Below, in pieces: positions 54,552 through 63,906 of a stretch of DNA of 64,000 nucleotides. The notes beneath the pieces were generated by a model. The model made no database searches and had not been told where the DNA came from. It saw only the letters and a program-made list of their open reading frames with translations. The DNA is taken from positions 2,547,001 to 2,611,000 of the forward strand of contig NC_008570.1 of assembly GCF_000014805.1 (NCBI RefSeq). The letters run 5' to 3'. Source of the stretch: Aeromonas hydrophila subsp. hydrophila ATCC 7966 (lineage in GTDB: Bacteria; Pseudomonadota; Gammaproteobacteria; Enterobacterales; Aeromonadaceae). The translations under genes were made by a program, and so were the position numbers. Each line of letters starts with the position of its first letter. Within the stretch, counting starts at the first letter, position 1.

Positions 54552-55240
54552 TGCAGACTCCCCCGCAGCGTGCATTCAAGGACGAGTCAGCCTACCGGAT
54601 CATCCCGAGCCGCTACCCCACCATCTGCCTCTATGAGGACGTGGCCAACGCCGACGAACTGGAGGCGGTCTGGGCCATCGAGGCACTGACCAACGACAGG
54701 CTGAAGGAAGAGGCCGGCGAGCTGACGCGGGTGCCGAAAGCGGACTGGCTGGTGGGCTTGGCTGGTGGCAGCCATGTGATGGCCGCCTTCACCCACCTCA
54801 ATCCGGAGGGGGCCCGCTTCACCACCGGCGATTTCGGCGGTTATTACTGCGCCCCCAGCCTCGACACCGCCATCAAGGAGACGGTCTACCACCAGGAGCG
54901 CGTCTTCGGCTACACCCGTGAACCCGCCCAGAAGGTGCAGATGCGGGTGATCCATGCCGAGTTCAGCGCCAGCCTGGTTGACATTACCGGCGAAGCCTTT
55001 CTCGCCACACCGCTCTACCATGCGACCGACTACGGATATTCCCAGGCCTTCGCCCGCGAGCAGAAAGCCCTGGATGTGGACGGCATCTGTTACCGCTCGG
55101 TGCGCCACAGCGGCCACGATTGCTACCTGCTCTATCGCCCGCGCCTGGTCAACCGCGTTCATCAGCCCCGCCATCTGGAGTACCACTGGAACGGCAGCGC
55201 CATCGCCAACGTGCTGCAGATCACCCTCTATGGCGAGTGA
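54551..55240 (+). CDS. RES-domain toxin
   Basis: A 229-residue RES protein. The namesake residues appear in YRIIPSRYP (Arg), TAIKETVYHQERV (Glu) and GICYRSVRHSG (Ser). RES toxins are ADP-ribosyltransferase-like and deplete NAD+ or modify a target protein. This is longer than the smallest RES toxins because of extra N- and C-terminal segments (HLEYHWNGSAIANVLQITLYGE). It follows an antitoxin of the matching family with coupled translation. Whether it degrades NAD+ or ADP-ribosylates a host enzyme cannot be told here. Confidence 0.9.
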   Translation: MQTPPQRAFKDESAYRIIPSRYPTICLYEDVANADELEAVWAIEALTNDRLKEEAGELTRVPKADWLVGLAGGSHVMAAFTHLNPEGARFTTGDFGGYYCAPSLDTAIKETVYHQERVFGYTREPAQKVQMRVIHAEFSASLVDITGEAFLATPLYHATDYGYSQAFAREQKALDVDGICYRSVRHSGHDCYLLYRPRLVNRVHQPRHLEYHWNGSAIANVLQITLYGE

Positions 55241-55280
55241 CCGGCACTGCCCGCCTCACTCGACCGATTCCCGGATATAG

Positions 55281-55310
55281 AAAAGCCCCGCCAGAGTGGC
55301 GGGGCTTTTT
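55281..55310. terminator. Bidirectional terminator between the RES toxin and rhlE
   Basis: AAAAGCCCCGCCA / TGGCGGGGCTTTTT with a 3-nt loop, with A and T runs on both sides, between convergent genes. Confidence 0.9.
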
Positions 55311-55346
55311 ACATCAACCGAGCGAGGGAGCAGGCTCCCAGGCCGC

Positions 55347-56747
55347 TTACTGGTTGTGGGTAGCGCGGCGAGGACGACGAGCCTGAGCCGGTTTGCCGGC
55401 GCCGCCTTCCGGGCGCTGACCGCCCTGGGGCTTGGGCTTGCCACCGTTGCCGGAGCGGTTACCGCCGCCATTGCCACCGTTGGCAGAGCGACCGGCACCC
55501 TGACGCTGGCCTTGGCCTTGCGGGCGTGGCGCACGGCGCTGCTCGCTCGGATCGCGCGGCTCTTTGCGCAGCGGCGCGCCGATGCCGCGGGCGATGTTGT
55601 CGAGGGTCTCGCGGGAGGCTTCAAAACCGGCCACCTGCTCGCACGGAATGTTCTGCTTGGTCAGCCGCTCGATGGCCTTGATGAGCTTGCCTTCATCGGC
55701 CGCGACCAGGGAGATGGCATGACCGGCGGCGCCGGCACGGCCGGTACGACCGATGCGGTGCACGTAATCTTCCGCCACGTTCGGCAGCTCGAAGTTGACT
55801 ACCTGCGGCAGCTTGTCGATGTCCAGGCCACGGGCGGCGATGTCGGTCGCCACCAGCACCTTGACGCTGCCATCCTTGAAACCGGCCAGGGCGCGGGTAC
55901 GGGCACCCTGGCTCTTGTTGCCGTGGATGGCGGCGGCGCTGACGCCGTTCTTGTCGAGGGTCTCGGCAACGCGGTTGGCCATGTGCTTGGTACGGGTGAA
56001 CACCAGCACCTGCTGCCAGTTGTTGCTGGTGACCAGGTGGCTCAGCAGGGCAATCTTGTTGGCCTTGTCACAGGGGTGCACCAGCTGCTCGATACGCTCG
56101 GCGGTGCTGTTGCGCGGAGCGACTTCGATCACCGCCGGGTTGTCCAGCAGACCGGTGGCCAGCTCGCGGATCTCGTCGGCGAAGGTGGCGGAGAACAGCA
56201 GGTTCTGGCGCTTCTTCGGCAGCAGGGCCAGGATGCGGCGGATGTCGCGGATAAAGCCCATGTCGAGCATGCGATCCGCTTCGTCCAGCACCAGGATTTC
56301 CACTTCGTCAAACTTGACGGCGTTCTGGTTGTAGAGATCCATCAGGCGGCCCGGGCAGGCCACCAGCACGTCCAGACCACGGCGGGTGGCCATCATCTGT
56401 GGGTTGATGCTCACGCCGCCAAATACCACGTGGCTGCGGATCGGCAGGTGTTTGCCGTAGTTGCGCACGCTCTCGCCCACCTGGGCGGCCAGCTCGCGGG
56501 TCGGGGTCAGCACCAGGGCACGGATGCGATTCGGGGAGACCTTGCGCTTGCTTTCAGTCAGACGCTGCAGCATCGGCAGGGTAAAACCTGCGGTCTTGCC
56601 GGTCCCGGTCTGGGCGGCGGCCATCAGATCACGGCCAGCCAGTACCGCCGGGATCGCTTGTTGCTGAATGGGAGACGGGGTGTCGTAGCCTTGCTCGGCA
56701 ACGGCACGCAACAAGGGTTCGGCCAGACCGAGGGAAGTAAAACTCAT
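55347..56747 (-). CDS. rhlE: DEAD-box RNA helicase RhlE
   Basis: A 466-residue ATP-dependent RNA helicase. Q motif ([26 protein letters not shown]), motif [10 protein letters not shown], Ia PTRELA, II DEAD ([10 protein letters not shown]), [15 protein letters not shown] and [12 protein letters not shown] are all present. The C-terminal ~80 residues are a Gly/Gln/Arg/Pro-rich basic tail (about 385-466) that binds RNA. Together with the core this fits RhlE in ribosome assembly and mRNA decay. The identification among DEAD-box paralogues is by resemblance of the core. Confidence 0.9.
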   Translation of the reverse strand: MSFTSLGLAEPLLRAVAEQGYDTPSPIQQQAIPAVLAGRDLMAAAQTGTGKTAGFTLPMLQRLTESKRKVSPNRIRALVLTPTRELAAQVGESVRNYGKHLPIRSHVVFGGVSINPQMMATRRGLDVLVACPGRLMDLYNQNAVKFDEVEILVLDEADRMLDMGFIRDIRRILALLPKKRQNLLFSATFADEIRELATGLLDNPAVIEVAPRNSTAERIEQLVHPCDKANKIALLSHLVTSNNWQQVLVFTRTKHMANRVAETLDKNGVSAAAIHGNKSQGARTRALAGFKDGSVKVLVATDIAARGLDIDKLPQVVNFELPNVAEDYVHRIGRTGRAGAAGHAISLVAADEGKLIKAIERLTKQNIPCEQVAGFEASRETLDNIARGIGAPLRKEPRDPSEQRRAPRPQGQGQRQGAGRSANGGNGGGNRSGNGGKPKPQGGQRPEGGAGKPAQARRPRRATHNQ

Positions 56748-57070
56748 AGTTACCTGCTAGGGATAGGGGCGCCGACAATCCGGGATGGGGCTCCTCTGCT
56801 GAGCCGATGCCATCTCGCCAGACTCGGGCCTGTTGAGAACACAACGATTTCCCCGGGGAGCAGAGCAAAGGGGAAAGAATAGGGGCGCAGTCTAACGGAG
56901 TTATTGAGGAGAAACGAGAAAAATGTGACGTTCCTCCCAGCATGTTTGCCAAAAGCAGGTCACCGTCCCGCCCGGAAAAGCCGCTCAAGAACTCATTCGA
57001 ATCAGGCTATGCTTGATGCCAGATAACGGCGATACCGCCGCATCCGTCCTGTACAAGGAGGTTCAGGTTC
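56748..57070. other. Divergent gap between rhlE and the solute-binding protein gene
   Basis: A 323-bp gap. On the minus strand a possible -10 TTAGACT-like sequence (about 56888-56897) would give a 5' leader of about 145 nt for rhlE. The AAGGAGG Shine-Dalgarno of the downstream gene ends at 57061. No gene or stable hairpin was recognised. Confidence 0.4.
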
Positions 57071-57886
57071 ATGCGTGTTCATTTTCTGTCGGCCGCCCCT
57101 GGCTGGCTCTTGCTCTCCCTGCTGGCAGTTGGGTTCTGTCTGCCGCTGCAGGCCGAGCCCAGGCTGTCGGTGGCCTGGAGCCACTGGCCCCCGTTCAGTT
57201 ACATCAATCCCCAGGGGACGCTGGATGGGCTGGACGTCACCCTGACCCGCCAGATCCTGAGTCAGGCGGGGCTGGAATCCCACTTTCGCAACCTGCCCTG
57301 GGCCAGGGCCATCCATCTGCTCGAGCAGCAACAGCTGGACGTGGCCATGGGGGCGCTCGATACGCCGGAGCGGCGCGCCTTTGCCCGCTTCTCGGTGCCC
57401 TATCGGCGCAGTACCTTCGTGCTGCTGAGCAACAACCCCATCCCGGGCCAGCGAGATCCCTGGCTGGCGGTGTCAGACCTGTCGCAGCTTTGCCAGCAAA
57501 GCCAGCTGCGTCTTGGCAAGCTGCGCGGCACCCGCCCCATCCAGCTGATGGAAGCGTGCCCCGCCCTCAAGCAGGCGAGCGAATACAACGCCGATGACCG
57601 ACTGGTCGAGCTGCTGCTGGCCCGCCGGCTGGACGGCGTCATCATGGAGTGGCAATACGCCCGCTACCGGCTGCAACAGCTGGGGGCCGACGGCTTTATC
57701 CGCTGTCAGTTGCTGCTCCATCACCAACCGGTCAGCCTGATGTTTGCCAACTCGGCCATCACCGATGCGCAGCTCGCCCGGGTCAATGAGGTGATTGCCG
57801 GCCTGCCACCACCCGGCCGTGACGTGGCACCGCCCCCCTGCCGGCTCGACAACCCGGCGGCTGAGCAGGTGACACCCGGTCAGTGA
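57071..57886 (+). CDS. Periplasmic solute-binding-like protein (SBP_bac_3)
   Basis: A 271-residue protein with a signal peptide (to about LPLQAEPRL, residue 28). A single family 3 solute-binding fold follows: SVAWSHWPPFSYINPQGTLDGLDVTLTRQIL, LPWARAIHLLEQQQLDVAMG, FSVPYRRSTFVLL. No transporter genes lie nearby, and the C-terminal 30 residues are Pro-rich. In this family such orphans often detect amino acids or act in signalling. The start is backed by a strong AAGGAGG (57055-57061). Confidence 0.85.
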   Translation: MRVHFLSAAPGWLLLSLLAVGFCLPLQAEPRLSVAWSHWPPFSYINPQGTLDGLDVTLTRQILSQAGLESHFRNLPWARAIHLLEQQQLDVAMGALDTPERRAFARFSVPYRRSTFVLLSNNPIPGQRDPWLAVSDLSQLCQQSQLRLGKLRGTRPIQLMEACPALKQASEYNADDRLVELLLARRLDGVIMEWQYARYRLQQLGADGFIRCQLLLHHQPVSLMFANSAITDAQLARVNEVIAGLPPPGRDVAPPPCRLDNPAAEQVTPGQ

Positions 57887-57908
57887 TCCTGCGCGATGAA
57901 GGCCCATG

Positions 57909-57935
57909 AAAAAGGCGACCCTGAGGTCGCCTTTT
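57909..57935. terminator. Bidirectional terminator near aroC
   Basis: AAAAGGCGACC / GGTCGCCTTTT with a 4-nt loop between convergent genes. Confidence 0.85.
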
Positions 57936-57986
57936 GACTGTGTCTGTGGCTGCACCACTCGATCAGCCGAGCAGTGAACAGGCCGA

Positions 57987-59075
57987 TCAGCGCAGTTGCG
58001 GGGTATGGGTCAGCACGCCCTGGTTCTGGGCACGGTGGCGCAGCAGGTGATCCATCAGCACCAGTGCCAGCATCGCCTCGGCGATGGGCACGGCGCGGAT
58101 GCCGACGCAAGGATCGTGACGACCCTTGGTGATCATCTCGGTGGCCTCACCCTCGGTGGTGATGGTCTTGCCCGGTACCGTGATGCTGGAGGTGGGCTTG
58201 AGCGCCATACTCACCACGATATCCTGACCCGATGAGATGCCGCCCAGAATGCCGCCCGCATGGTTGCTGGCAAAGCCGGCCGGGGTCATCTCGTCGCGGT
58301 GCTCGGAGCCTTTTTGCTCCACCACCGCGAACCCGTCACCGATCTCCACCCCTTTCACCGCATTGATGCCCATCATGGCGTGGGCGATGTCGGCGTCGAG
58401 CCGATCGAACACCGGCTCACCCAATCCCACCGGCACATTGCTGGCGATGACCTGCACCTTGGCACCGATGCTGTTGCCCTCTTTTTTCAGGTCGCGCATG
58501 TATTGATCGAGCGCTTCCAGCTTGCCCGCATCGGGGAAGAAGAAGGGATTCTGCTCGATCTGCGCCGCATCGAAGGCTTCTGCCTTGATGGGGCCGAGCT
58601 GGGAGAGGAAACCGGTGATCTCGATGCCGTGTACCTGTTTCAGGTACTTCTTGGCAATGGCTCCCGCCGCCACCCGCATGGCGGTTTCACGGGCGGAGGA
58701 GCGACCGCCGCCGCGATAGTCGCGCTGGCCGTACTTCTGGTGATAGGTGTAGTCGGCGTGGCCCGGGCGGAACAAGTCCTTGATGTCGGAGTAGTCCTTG
58801 GAGCGCTGATCGGTGTTCTCGATCAAGAGCCCGATGGAGGTGCCGGTGGTCTTGCCCTCGAACACCCCGGAGAGGATCTTCACCTCGTCCGGCTCGCGGC
58901 GCGGCGTGGTGTAGCGGGAGGTGCCGGGCTTGCGCCGGTCCAGATCCCCCTGCAGATCCGCTTCGCTGATCTCCAGTCCCGGCGGGCAGCCGTCGACCAC
59001 GGCGCCCAGCGCCAGGCCGTGGCTCTCGCCGAAGGTCGTCACACGAAAGAGTTGGCCGAAACTGTTCCCTGCCAT
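57987..59075 (-). CDS. aroC: Chorismate synthase
   Basis: A 362-residue flavoenzyme that makes chorismate from EPSP, the last shikimate step. Motifs [24 protein letters not shown] (start), [15 protein letters not shown] [38 protein letters not shown] and the [16 protein letters not shown] loop are complete. Length matches E. coli AroC. It lies 12 nt after prmB, the usual enterobacterial neighbour. Confidence 0.98.
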   Translation of the reverse strand: MAGNSFGQLFRVTTFGESHGLALGAVVDGCPPGLEISEADLQGDLDRRKPGTSRYTTPRREPDEVKILSGVFEGKTTGTSIGLLIENTDQRSKDYSDIKDLFRPGHADYTYHQKYGQRDYRGGGRSSARETAMRVAAGAIAKKYLKQVHGIEITGFLSQLGPIKAEAFDAAQIEQNPFFFPDAGKLEALDQYMRDLKKEGNSIGAKVQVIASNVPVGLGEPVFDRLDADIAHAMMGINAVKGVEIGDGFAVVEQKGSEHRDEMTPAGFASNHAGGILGGISSGQDIVVSMALKPTSSITVPGKTITTEGEATEMITKGRHDPCVGIRAVPIAEAMLALVLMDHLLRHRAQNQGVLTHTPQLR

Positions 59076-59087
59076 GAGTGCTCCTGC

Positions 59088-60023
59088 TTAGCTCTTGTAA
59101 ATCGCGAAATAGTCCTGGTATTGCACCAGATCGGCACGGCTCATCACGAACACGCCGTGACCGCCGTTCTCGAACTCGACCCAGGTAAAGGGCACGTCCG
59201 GGAACTGGGCTTCCAGATGGATCATGCTGTTGCCCACTTCGACCACCAGCACGCCGTCCTCTTTGAGGAAGTCGGCGGCATTGGCCAGCAGGCGCTTGGT
59301 GAGCTTGAGGCCGTCGGAGCCGGAGGCCAGCGCCAGCTCGGGTTCGTGACGAAACTCGTCCGGCAGATCCGACATGTCTTCGGAATCCACATAGGGCGGG
59401 TTGGAAACGATGAGATCGTACTTGTCGCCGACCGGCAGATCGCGAAACAGATCGGAGCGGATCGGGATGACCTGCTGCTCCAGCCCGTGATCGTTGATGT
59501 TGCGCTCGGCCACGTTGAGGGCATCGACGCTGATGTCGATGGCATCCACTTCGGCTTCCGGGAACTCGTGGGCCATGATGATGGCGATGCAGCCGGAGCC
59601 GGTGCACAAGTCCATGATCCGGGTCGGTTCATGCTTGAGGAAGGGGGCGAAGCGGTTGGCCACCATCTCGGCGATGGGGGAACGGGGAATCAGCACCCGC
59701 TCGTCCACGTAGAACTCCCAGCCGGCATACCAGGCCTTGTTGGTCAGGTAGGCGGCCGGTACCCGCTCCTGCACGCGGCGGATGATGAGCTCGGCGATGC
59801 GGTGCCGTTCGCTGGTGGTCAGACGGGAGTGGCGCATGCCCGGATCCACGTCCGGCGGCAGATGTAGCGCGGGCAGTACCAGCTGCACGGCTTCATCCCA
59901 GGCGTTGTCGGTACCATGTCCGTAGAAGATCCCGGCGTCGTTGAAACGACTCATGGCCCAGCGCAACATGTCCTGGATGGTGTGCATCTCGGCAACCACC
60001 TCATCGATAAATATCTTGTCCAA
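59088..60023 (-). CDS. prmB: 50S ribosomal protein L3 glutamine methyltransferase, TTG start
   Basis: PrmB methylates glutamine of ribosomal protein L3. SAM loop [28 protein letters not shown] and the NPPY catalytic motif ([14 protein letters not shown]) are present. Alignment to E. coli PrmB (MDKIFVDEAVNELHTIQDML) places the start at a TTG codon (60023-60021) before [14 protein letters not shown], 311 residues. GGAGGT lies 5 nt before the TTG. Upstream in-frame ATG at 60107 overlaps smrB's leader and gives no extra homology. Confidence 0.93.
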   Translation of the reverse strand: MDKIFIDEVVAEMHTIQDMLRWAMSRFNDAGIFYGHGTDNAWDEAVQLVLPALHLPPDVDPGMRHSRLTTSERHRIAELIIRRVQERVPAAYLTNKAWYAGWEFYVDERVLIPRSPIAEMVANRFAPFLKHEPTRIMDLCTGSGCIAIIMAHEFPEAEVDAIDISVDALNVAERNINDHGLEQQVIPIRSDLFRDLPVGDKYDLIVSNPPYVDSEDMSDLPDEFRHEPELALASGSDGLKLTKRLLANAADFLKEDGVLVVEVGNSMIHLEAQFPDVPFTWVEFENGGHGVFVMSRADLVQYQDYFAIYKS

Positions 60024-60088
60024 ATCCACCTCCAAGTCGAGTAATATCCGGCCCGAGAATTCTATACAGCGAGCAAGACGAGTACCTG

Positions 60089-60613
60089 ATGAAAAAAACG
60101 CCCTCACCGACAGACGAGGAAACCCAGCTGTTCCGCGATGCGATAAAAGGTACCCGGAAAATCAAGCAAGATACCATAAGGGCCGACCTGCGCCCGGTCA
60201 AGCAGAAACGCGAACTGCGTGAGAGCCGCGAAAAGCTTGGGGTTGACCACTATTTCAGCGATGAGTACCAGCCCCATCTCGAGGCCGATGGACCGACCCG
60301 TTACGTGCGCGAAGATGTGTCAAAATTCGAGCTGAAAAAGCTCAAGCGCGGCAGCTATCCGCCCGAGATCTACCTGGACCTGCACGGCATGAACCAGCAG
60401 CAGGCCAAACAGGAGCTGGCAGCCCTGCTGACCCTCTGCCAAAAAGAGAACATCCACGTCGCCTCCGTGATGCACGGCATCGGCAAACATATCCTCAAGC
60501 AGCGCATTCCGAGCTGGCTGGCCCAGCACCCCAATGTACAGGCGTTCCATCAGGCCCCCCGCGAGTGGGGCGGCGACAGCGCCATCCTGGTGCTGCTGGA
60601 TATCGAGGAGTAA
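60089..60613 (+). CDS. smrB: Ribosome rescue factor SmrB (Smr domain)
   Basis: A 174-residue Smr-domain endonuclease that cuts mRNA between collided ribosomes. N-terminal region ([15 protein letters not shown], residues about 60-80) recruits the factor to ribosomes. The Smr core contains [18 protein letters not shown] and the catalytic [12 protein letters not shown], then [17 protein letters not shown]. Divergent from prmB with a 65-bp shared promoter region. No strong Shine-Dalgarno. Confidence 0.93.
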   Translation: MKKTPSPTDEETQLFRDAIKGTRKIKQDTIRADLRPVKQKRELRESREKLGVDHYFSDEYQPHLEADGPTRYVREDVSKFELKKLKRGSYPPEIYLDLHGMNQQQAKQELAALLTLCQKENIHVASVMHGIGKHILKQRIPSWLAQHPNVQAFHQAPREWGGDSAILVLLDIEE

Positions 60614-60660
60614 TGCTCCCACCTGCTGGCATGCTCTGACGCACGTCCAGAGCAGCATAA

Positions 60661-60692
60661 AAAAACCACCGCGACCTGGCGGTGGTTTTTTT
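60661..60692. terminator. Bidirectional terminator after smrB
   Basis: ACCACCGC / GCGGTGGT with a 6-nt loop flanked by A7 and T7 runs, between convergent genes. Confidence 0.9.
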
Positions 60693-60711
60693 ATGGGCGC
60701 AGGCGCCTCCC

Positions 60712-61122
60712 CTAGCCTGCCGCTTCCACATAGCGCTTGAAGTTGTCGAGGATCCCCTGCCAGCCCGCCTGCTGCTGGGCCGGGGTGTGGCTCGTCTCGG
60801 CATCGAAGGTTTCCTGCACCCAGGTGCCGCCCGGTTCGCTCGCAAACTGCACATCCACCTCGCGCCCGTCGTCCATCACGAACGAGAGGCGGGTCGGTGC
60901 CTCCACCCGGGTAAAGGTGCCGGTGAAATCAAAACCGGCGCTGCCATCCTTGGCCGCCATGTGATGGCAAAAACGCCCGCCCACCACCAAGTCGACCCGG
61001 CTGCCGGTGGTGTGCCAGTCGCTGGAGGCTGCATTCCATCTGGCGATGCAGTCCGGATCGTTCCAGGCCCACCAGACGGCCTCTATCTCCTGCTCGATAT
61101 GTGCCTCGATGCTGATCTTCAT
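60712..61122 (-). CDS. AHSA1/SRPBCC-family protein
   Basis: A 136-residue START-like protein of the AHSA1 group: VWWAWNDPDCIARWNAASSDWHTT, GGRFCHHMAAKDG, FDFTGTFTRVEAPTRL, TWVQETFDAETSHTPAQQQAGWQGILDNFKRYVE. These small proteins bind hydrophobic ligands and are usually uncharacterised. Convergent with smrB. No partner gene. Confidence 0.88.
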   Translation of the reverse strand: MKISIEAHIEQEIEAVWWAWNDPDCIARWNAASSDWHTTGSRVDLVVGGRFCHHMAAKDGSAGFDFTGTFTRVEAPTRLSFVMDDGREVDVQFASEPGGTWVQETFDAETSHTPAQQQAGWQGILDNFKRYVEAAG

Positions 61123-61343
61123 GACGCGCTCCGTGCCAGTTTGCTGTGGGGTGACTGGCCAAGCCGGCCAGCTCGCTTGCGGATGCCAGCAAGTAAAGCC
61201 CAGCCGATGGCGTCGAGCCAGTCCATCTGGCGGGGCTCATCACCGCCCACCCAGTGGCAAGGCGTTGCTTCTGCCTGTGGGCCAAGGATCAAAAACGGCC
61301 GCACTATACTGAATATCAATACGTTATTCGCCATGGAGGTTGC

Positions 61344-62639
61344 ATGTTCACACAGGGTTCCCATGCCGACATCAAGTCGTCTCTCGATGCCATCGGTGCC
61401 GCCGTTGCGGTGTTTTCCCTCGACGACGACGATCGCTTTACCCTGGTCTCCGCCAACGACACCTTTGCCCAGGCCTTCGAGCTGGACGTGCTCGGCAGCA
61501 TCGGCAAGCGCCTGAACGAAATGTTTCCCCGCTACATCACCGGCAGCATAGAGCAGCCGATGCACGAGTGCGTGAGCCAGCAGACGGGGCTCGAGAGCGA
61601 GCTACCCATCGACACCCTGTCGCGTACCAGCTGGTGGCGCTTTGTCATCTCCCCCATCATTCCCGAGCAGTCTCGCATCACTCGCATCATGGTCACCGCC
61701 ATCGACATCACCGCCAAAAAGCAGCTGGAGGAAGCGCTCAAGATGAGCCGCAAGCGCTTCGAGGCGGTGGTCAACTCCGCCTACGACGGCATCATCAGCG
61801 TCAACAGCGAGTCGCGCATCGAACTTATCAACACCGCTGCCTGCGAGATGTTCGGGGTGGACGAAAGCTACCTCGGCAAACGGCTGGAGACCCTGCTGCC
61901 CCAGCGCTTTCGGGCCAACCACGACGGCTACTTCAAGGCCTTCAGCAACTCCCCCATCAACTCGCGCCCCATGCATGCCCGCGCCTCCGTGATGGGGCTG
62001 CGCCGCGACGGCAGCGAATTTCCGCTGGAGGTGACCATCGCCAAGATCAACCTGGGCCAGACCACCGAGATGACCGCCATCCTGCGGGATATCTCGGAGC
62101 GGGCCCGGCTGGTGGAGGAGCTCAAGGTGGCGGCCACCACGGATCCCCTCACCGGGATCGCCAACCGGCGCCGCTTCGACGAGCTGGTCAAGCTGGAGAT
62201 GCAACGCTGTCAGCGCTTCGGCCACACCATGAGCCTGCTGCTGATCGACATCGATCACTTCAAGCAGATCAACGACACCTATGGCCATCAACAAGGGGAT
62301 CAGGCCATTCTCAGCCTGGTCAGACGGGTTGCCAAACAGCTGCGGGAGGTGGACATGCTGGGCCGCTGGGGCGGCGAGGAGTTCATCGTGCTGCTGCCGG
62401 AAACCTCGCTGGAGCTGGCCTGGGCCAGTGCGGAGCGGATCCGCCTCGCCGTCGAGTCACAGTTGCATCAACTCGGCGCAGGCACCGAGGTGCCGCTCAC
62501 CATCAGCATCGGCATCAGTGCCAGCCTGGGCCCGCAGGATACGGTGGAACGCATGGTGCGCCGGGCCGATACCGCTCTCTATCTGGCCAAGAAACAGGGG
62601 CGCAACTGTTCAAGGAAGGCACTGCCAGACGCCCCCTGA
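61344..62639 (+). CDS. PAS-PAS-GGDEF diguanylate cyclase
   Basis: A cytoplasmic protein of 431 residues. Two PAS domains (about residues 10-125 and 135-260) precede a C-terminal GGDEF domain (about 265-425). The active motif is GGEEF (about residue 344-348) in GRWGGEEFIVLLP, which is catalytically competent, with the DxLTGIANRR and DIDHFKQINDTYGHQQGD motifs. No clear RxxD inhibitory site stands just before the GGEEF. It should make c-di-GMP in response to a PAS-bound signal. Start 61344 has GGAGGT upstream; in-frame codons back to 61254 are unlikely coding. Confidence 0.93.
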   Translation: MFTQGSHADIKSSLDAIGAAVAVFSLDDDDRFTLVSANDTFAQAFELDVLGSIGKRLNEMFPRYITGSIEQPMHECVSQQTGLESELPIDTLSRTSWWRFVISPIIPEQSRITRIMVTAIDITAKKQLEEALKMSRKRFEAVVNSAYDGIISVNSESRIELINTAACEMFGVDESYLGKRLETLLPQRFRANHDGYFKAFSNSPINSRPMHARASVMGLRRDGSEFPLEVTIAKINLGQTTEMTAILRDISERARLVEELKVAATTDPLTGIANRRRFDELVKLEMQRCQRFGHTMSLLLIDIDHFKQINDTYGHQQGDQAILSLVRRVAKQLREVDMLGRWGGEEFIVLLPETSLELAWASAERIRLAVESQLHQLGAGTEVPLTISIGISASLGPQDTVERMVRRADTALYLAKKQGRNCSRKALPDAP

Positions 62640-62692
62640 CAGGCAATACATGTCAGGCCTGAGCAAGGCTCAGCAGGCCTGGCACCTTTGGC

Positions 62693-63322
62693 TCAATTCA
62701 AGGCAGCGACGCCATGTTCGCTGCCCGGCCGGGCAAAGAAACCCGGCGGCCCGCCAGCGTCGCCACATGCAAGCGACACCTCCAGCACGGCCCCGTTGGC
62801 CAGCTGCCACTCGAAGAAGTCGTCAAATCCCGCCACGGTCAGCGCCCGGATCACCTTGGCCACCACGCCGTGCGCCACCAGCAACACCCGTTCCTGGCGG
62901 CCGCTCTGCGCCAGTTCCGCCAATCCCTGCCCCACCCGGGCAATGACTTCGTCCAGCGACTCGCCCCCAGGTGGCGCCTCGGCCCAGCGCCGGGTGATGT
63001 TGCGTGCCCACAGCGCAGGGTAACGCTCCCTCGCCTCTTGCTGGGTCAGTCCCTCGAACACCCCGACATGGCGCTCGCGAAAAGCGGGGGCGAGCGTCAC
63101 CGGCAGCGCCAGCTCGTCCGCCACCAGGGCCGCACTTTGCCGTGCCCGCAGCAAGGGGGAGCTCAGCAGCCGCTGAAACGGAGCCTGCGCCAAGGCTAGA
63201 ACCCTTGCCTGCGCGCTGATCTGGGCCACCCCGGTGTCGCTCAGACCGATATCCAGCGCCCCCTGATAGCGCTCCTCGGCATTGGCCGGGGTTTGCCCGT
63301 GGCGCATCACCACCAGTTGCAT
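62693..63322 (-). CDS. Histidine phosphatase superfamily protein
   Basis: A 209-residue protein of the phosphoglycerate mutase/CobC class. It starts MQLVVMRHGQTPANAEERYQG with the catalytic RHG, and has SPLLRARQSA, and the distal VLLVAHGVVAKVIRAL with the second histidine. Resembles CobC and general histidine phosphatases; no cobalamin genes are near, so substrate is open. AAGGAAC precedes the start; an in-frame extension to 63388 is not supported. Confidence 0.88.
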   Translation of the reverse strand: MQLVVMRHGQTPANAEERYQGALDIGLSDTGVAQISAQARVLALAQAPFQRLLSSPLLRARQSAALVADELALPVTLAPAFRERHVGVFEGLTQQEARERYPALWARNITRRWAEAPPGGESLDEVIARVGQGLAELAQSGRQERVLLVAHGVVAKVIRALTVAGFDDFFEWQLANGAVLEVSLACGDAGGPPGFFARPGSEHGVAALN

Positions 63323-63371
63323 TGTCTGTTCCTTTGATTGCGGCCGATGCTCGCGCGGCCTCGCCCCGTTC

Positions 63372-63770
63372 TCACGGCTTGGGGGCAAACTGCTCGAACA
63401 CCTGCTGACCGGTCAGGGTCGGTGTCTCGTTTTTCAGCTCGTAGAAATCGGGCTTTTCATCGATGAAGATCTGACTCGCCAGCTGGAAGGATTCGCTCTG
63501 AAACAGGCCGGCCGGCACTATGTATTCATCCGTCGGCAACAGGTGATAGAAAAGGTGGGTACCGCAGGTGGGGCAAAATCCTCGCTCAGCCCACTCCGAG
63601 GAGCGATAGGCCACCGGGGTGAGCCCGTGAAAGCGCACCTCCTTGCCGCAGTGCACCGCAAACAGGGGGCCGCCCGACCAGCGCCGACAGGTGCTGCAGT
63701 GACACAGCCCCACCTCCTTATGATCGCCGGCCGAGACCTCAATCCCGCCGCACAGACAATGTCCCTTCAT
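63372..63770 (-). CDS. GFA-family zinc protein
   Basis: A 132-residue protein of the glutathione-dependent formaldehyde-activating (GFA) fold, with Zn-binding CLCGG, CHCSTCRR and CPTCG clusters (residues about 5-9, 23-29, 68-72). The function beyond zinc binding is usually unknown. ATG 63770 with AAGGAGG just upstream is preferred; a GTG one codon before would be too close. Confidence 0.85.
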   Translation of the reverse strand: MKGHCLCGGIEVSAGDHKEVGLCHCSTCRRWSGGPLFAVHCGKEVRFHGLTPVAYRSSEWAERGFCPTCGTHLFYHLLPTDEYIVPAGLFQSESFQLASQIFIDEKPDFYELKNETPTLTGQQVFEQFAPKP

Positions 63771-63906
63771 CACGCCTCCTTGCCTCTTGTTGTCGCATGC
63801 CGTCGTTGACGTGATCGCGCCATCGCCGCCACTGCCGGATCAGATGAGTACCATGTTGTATCCTCGTCGGCCACCGCCCCCATCACAAAACCGGCTGCGG
63901 GATGGC

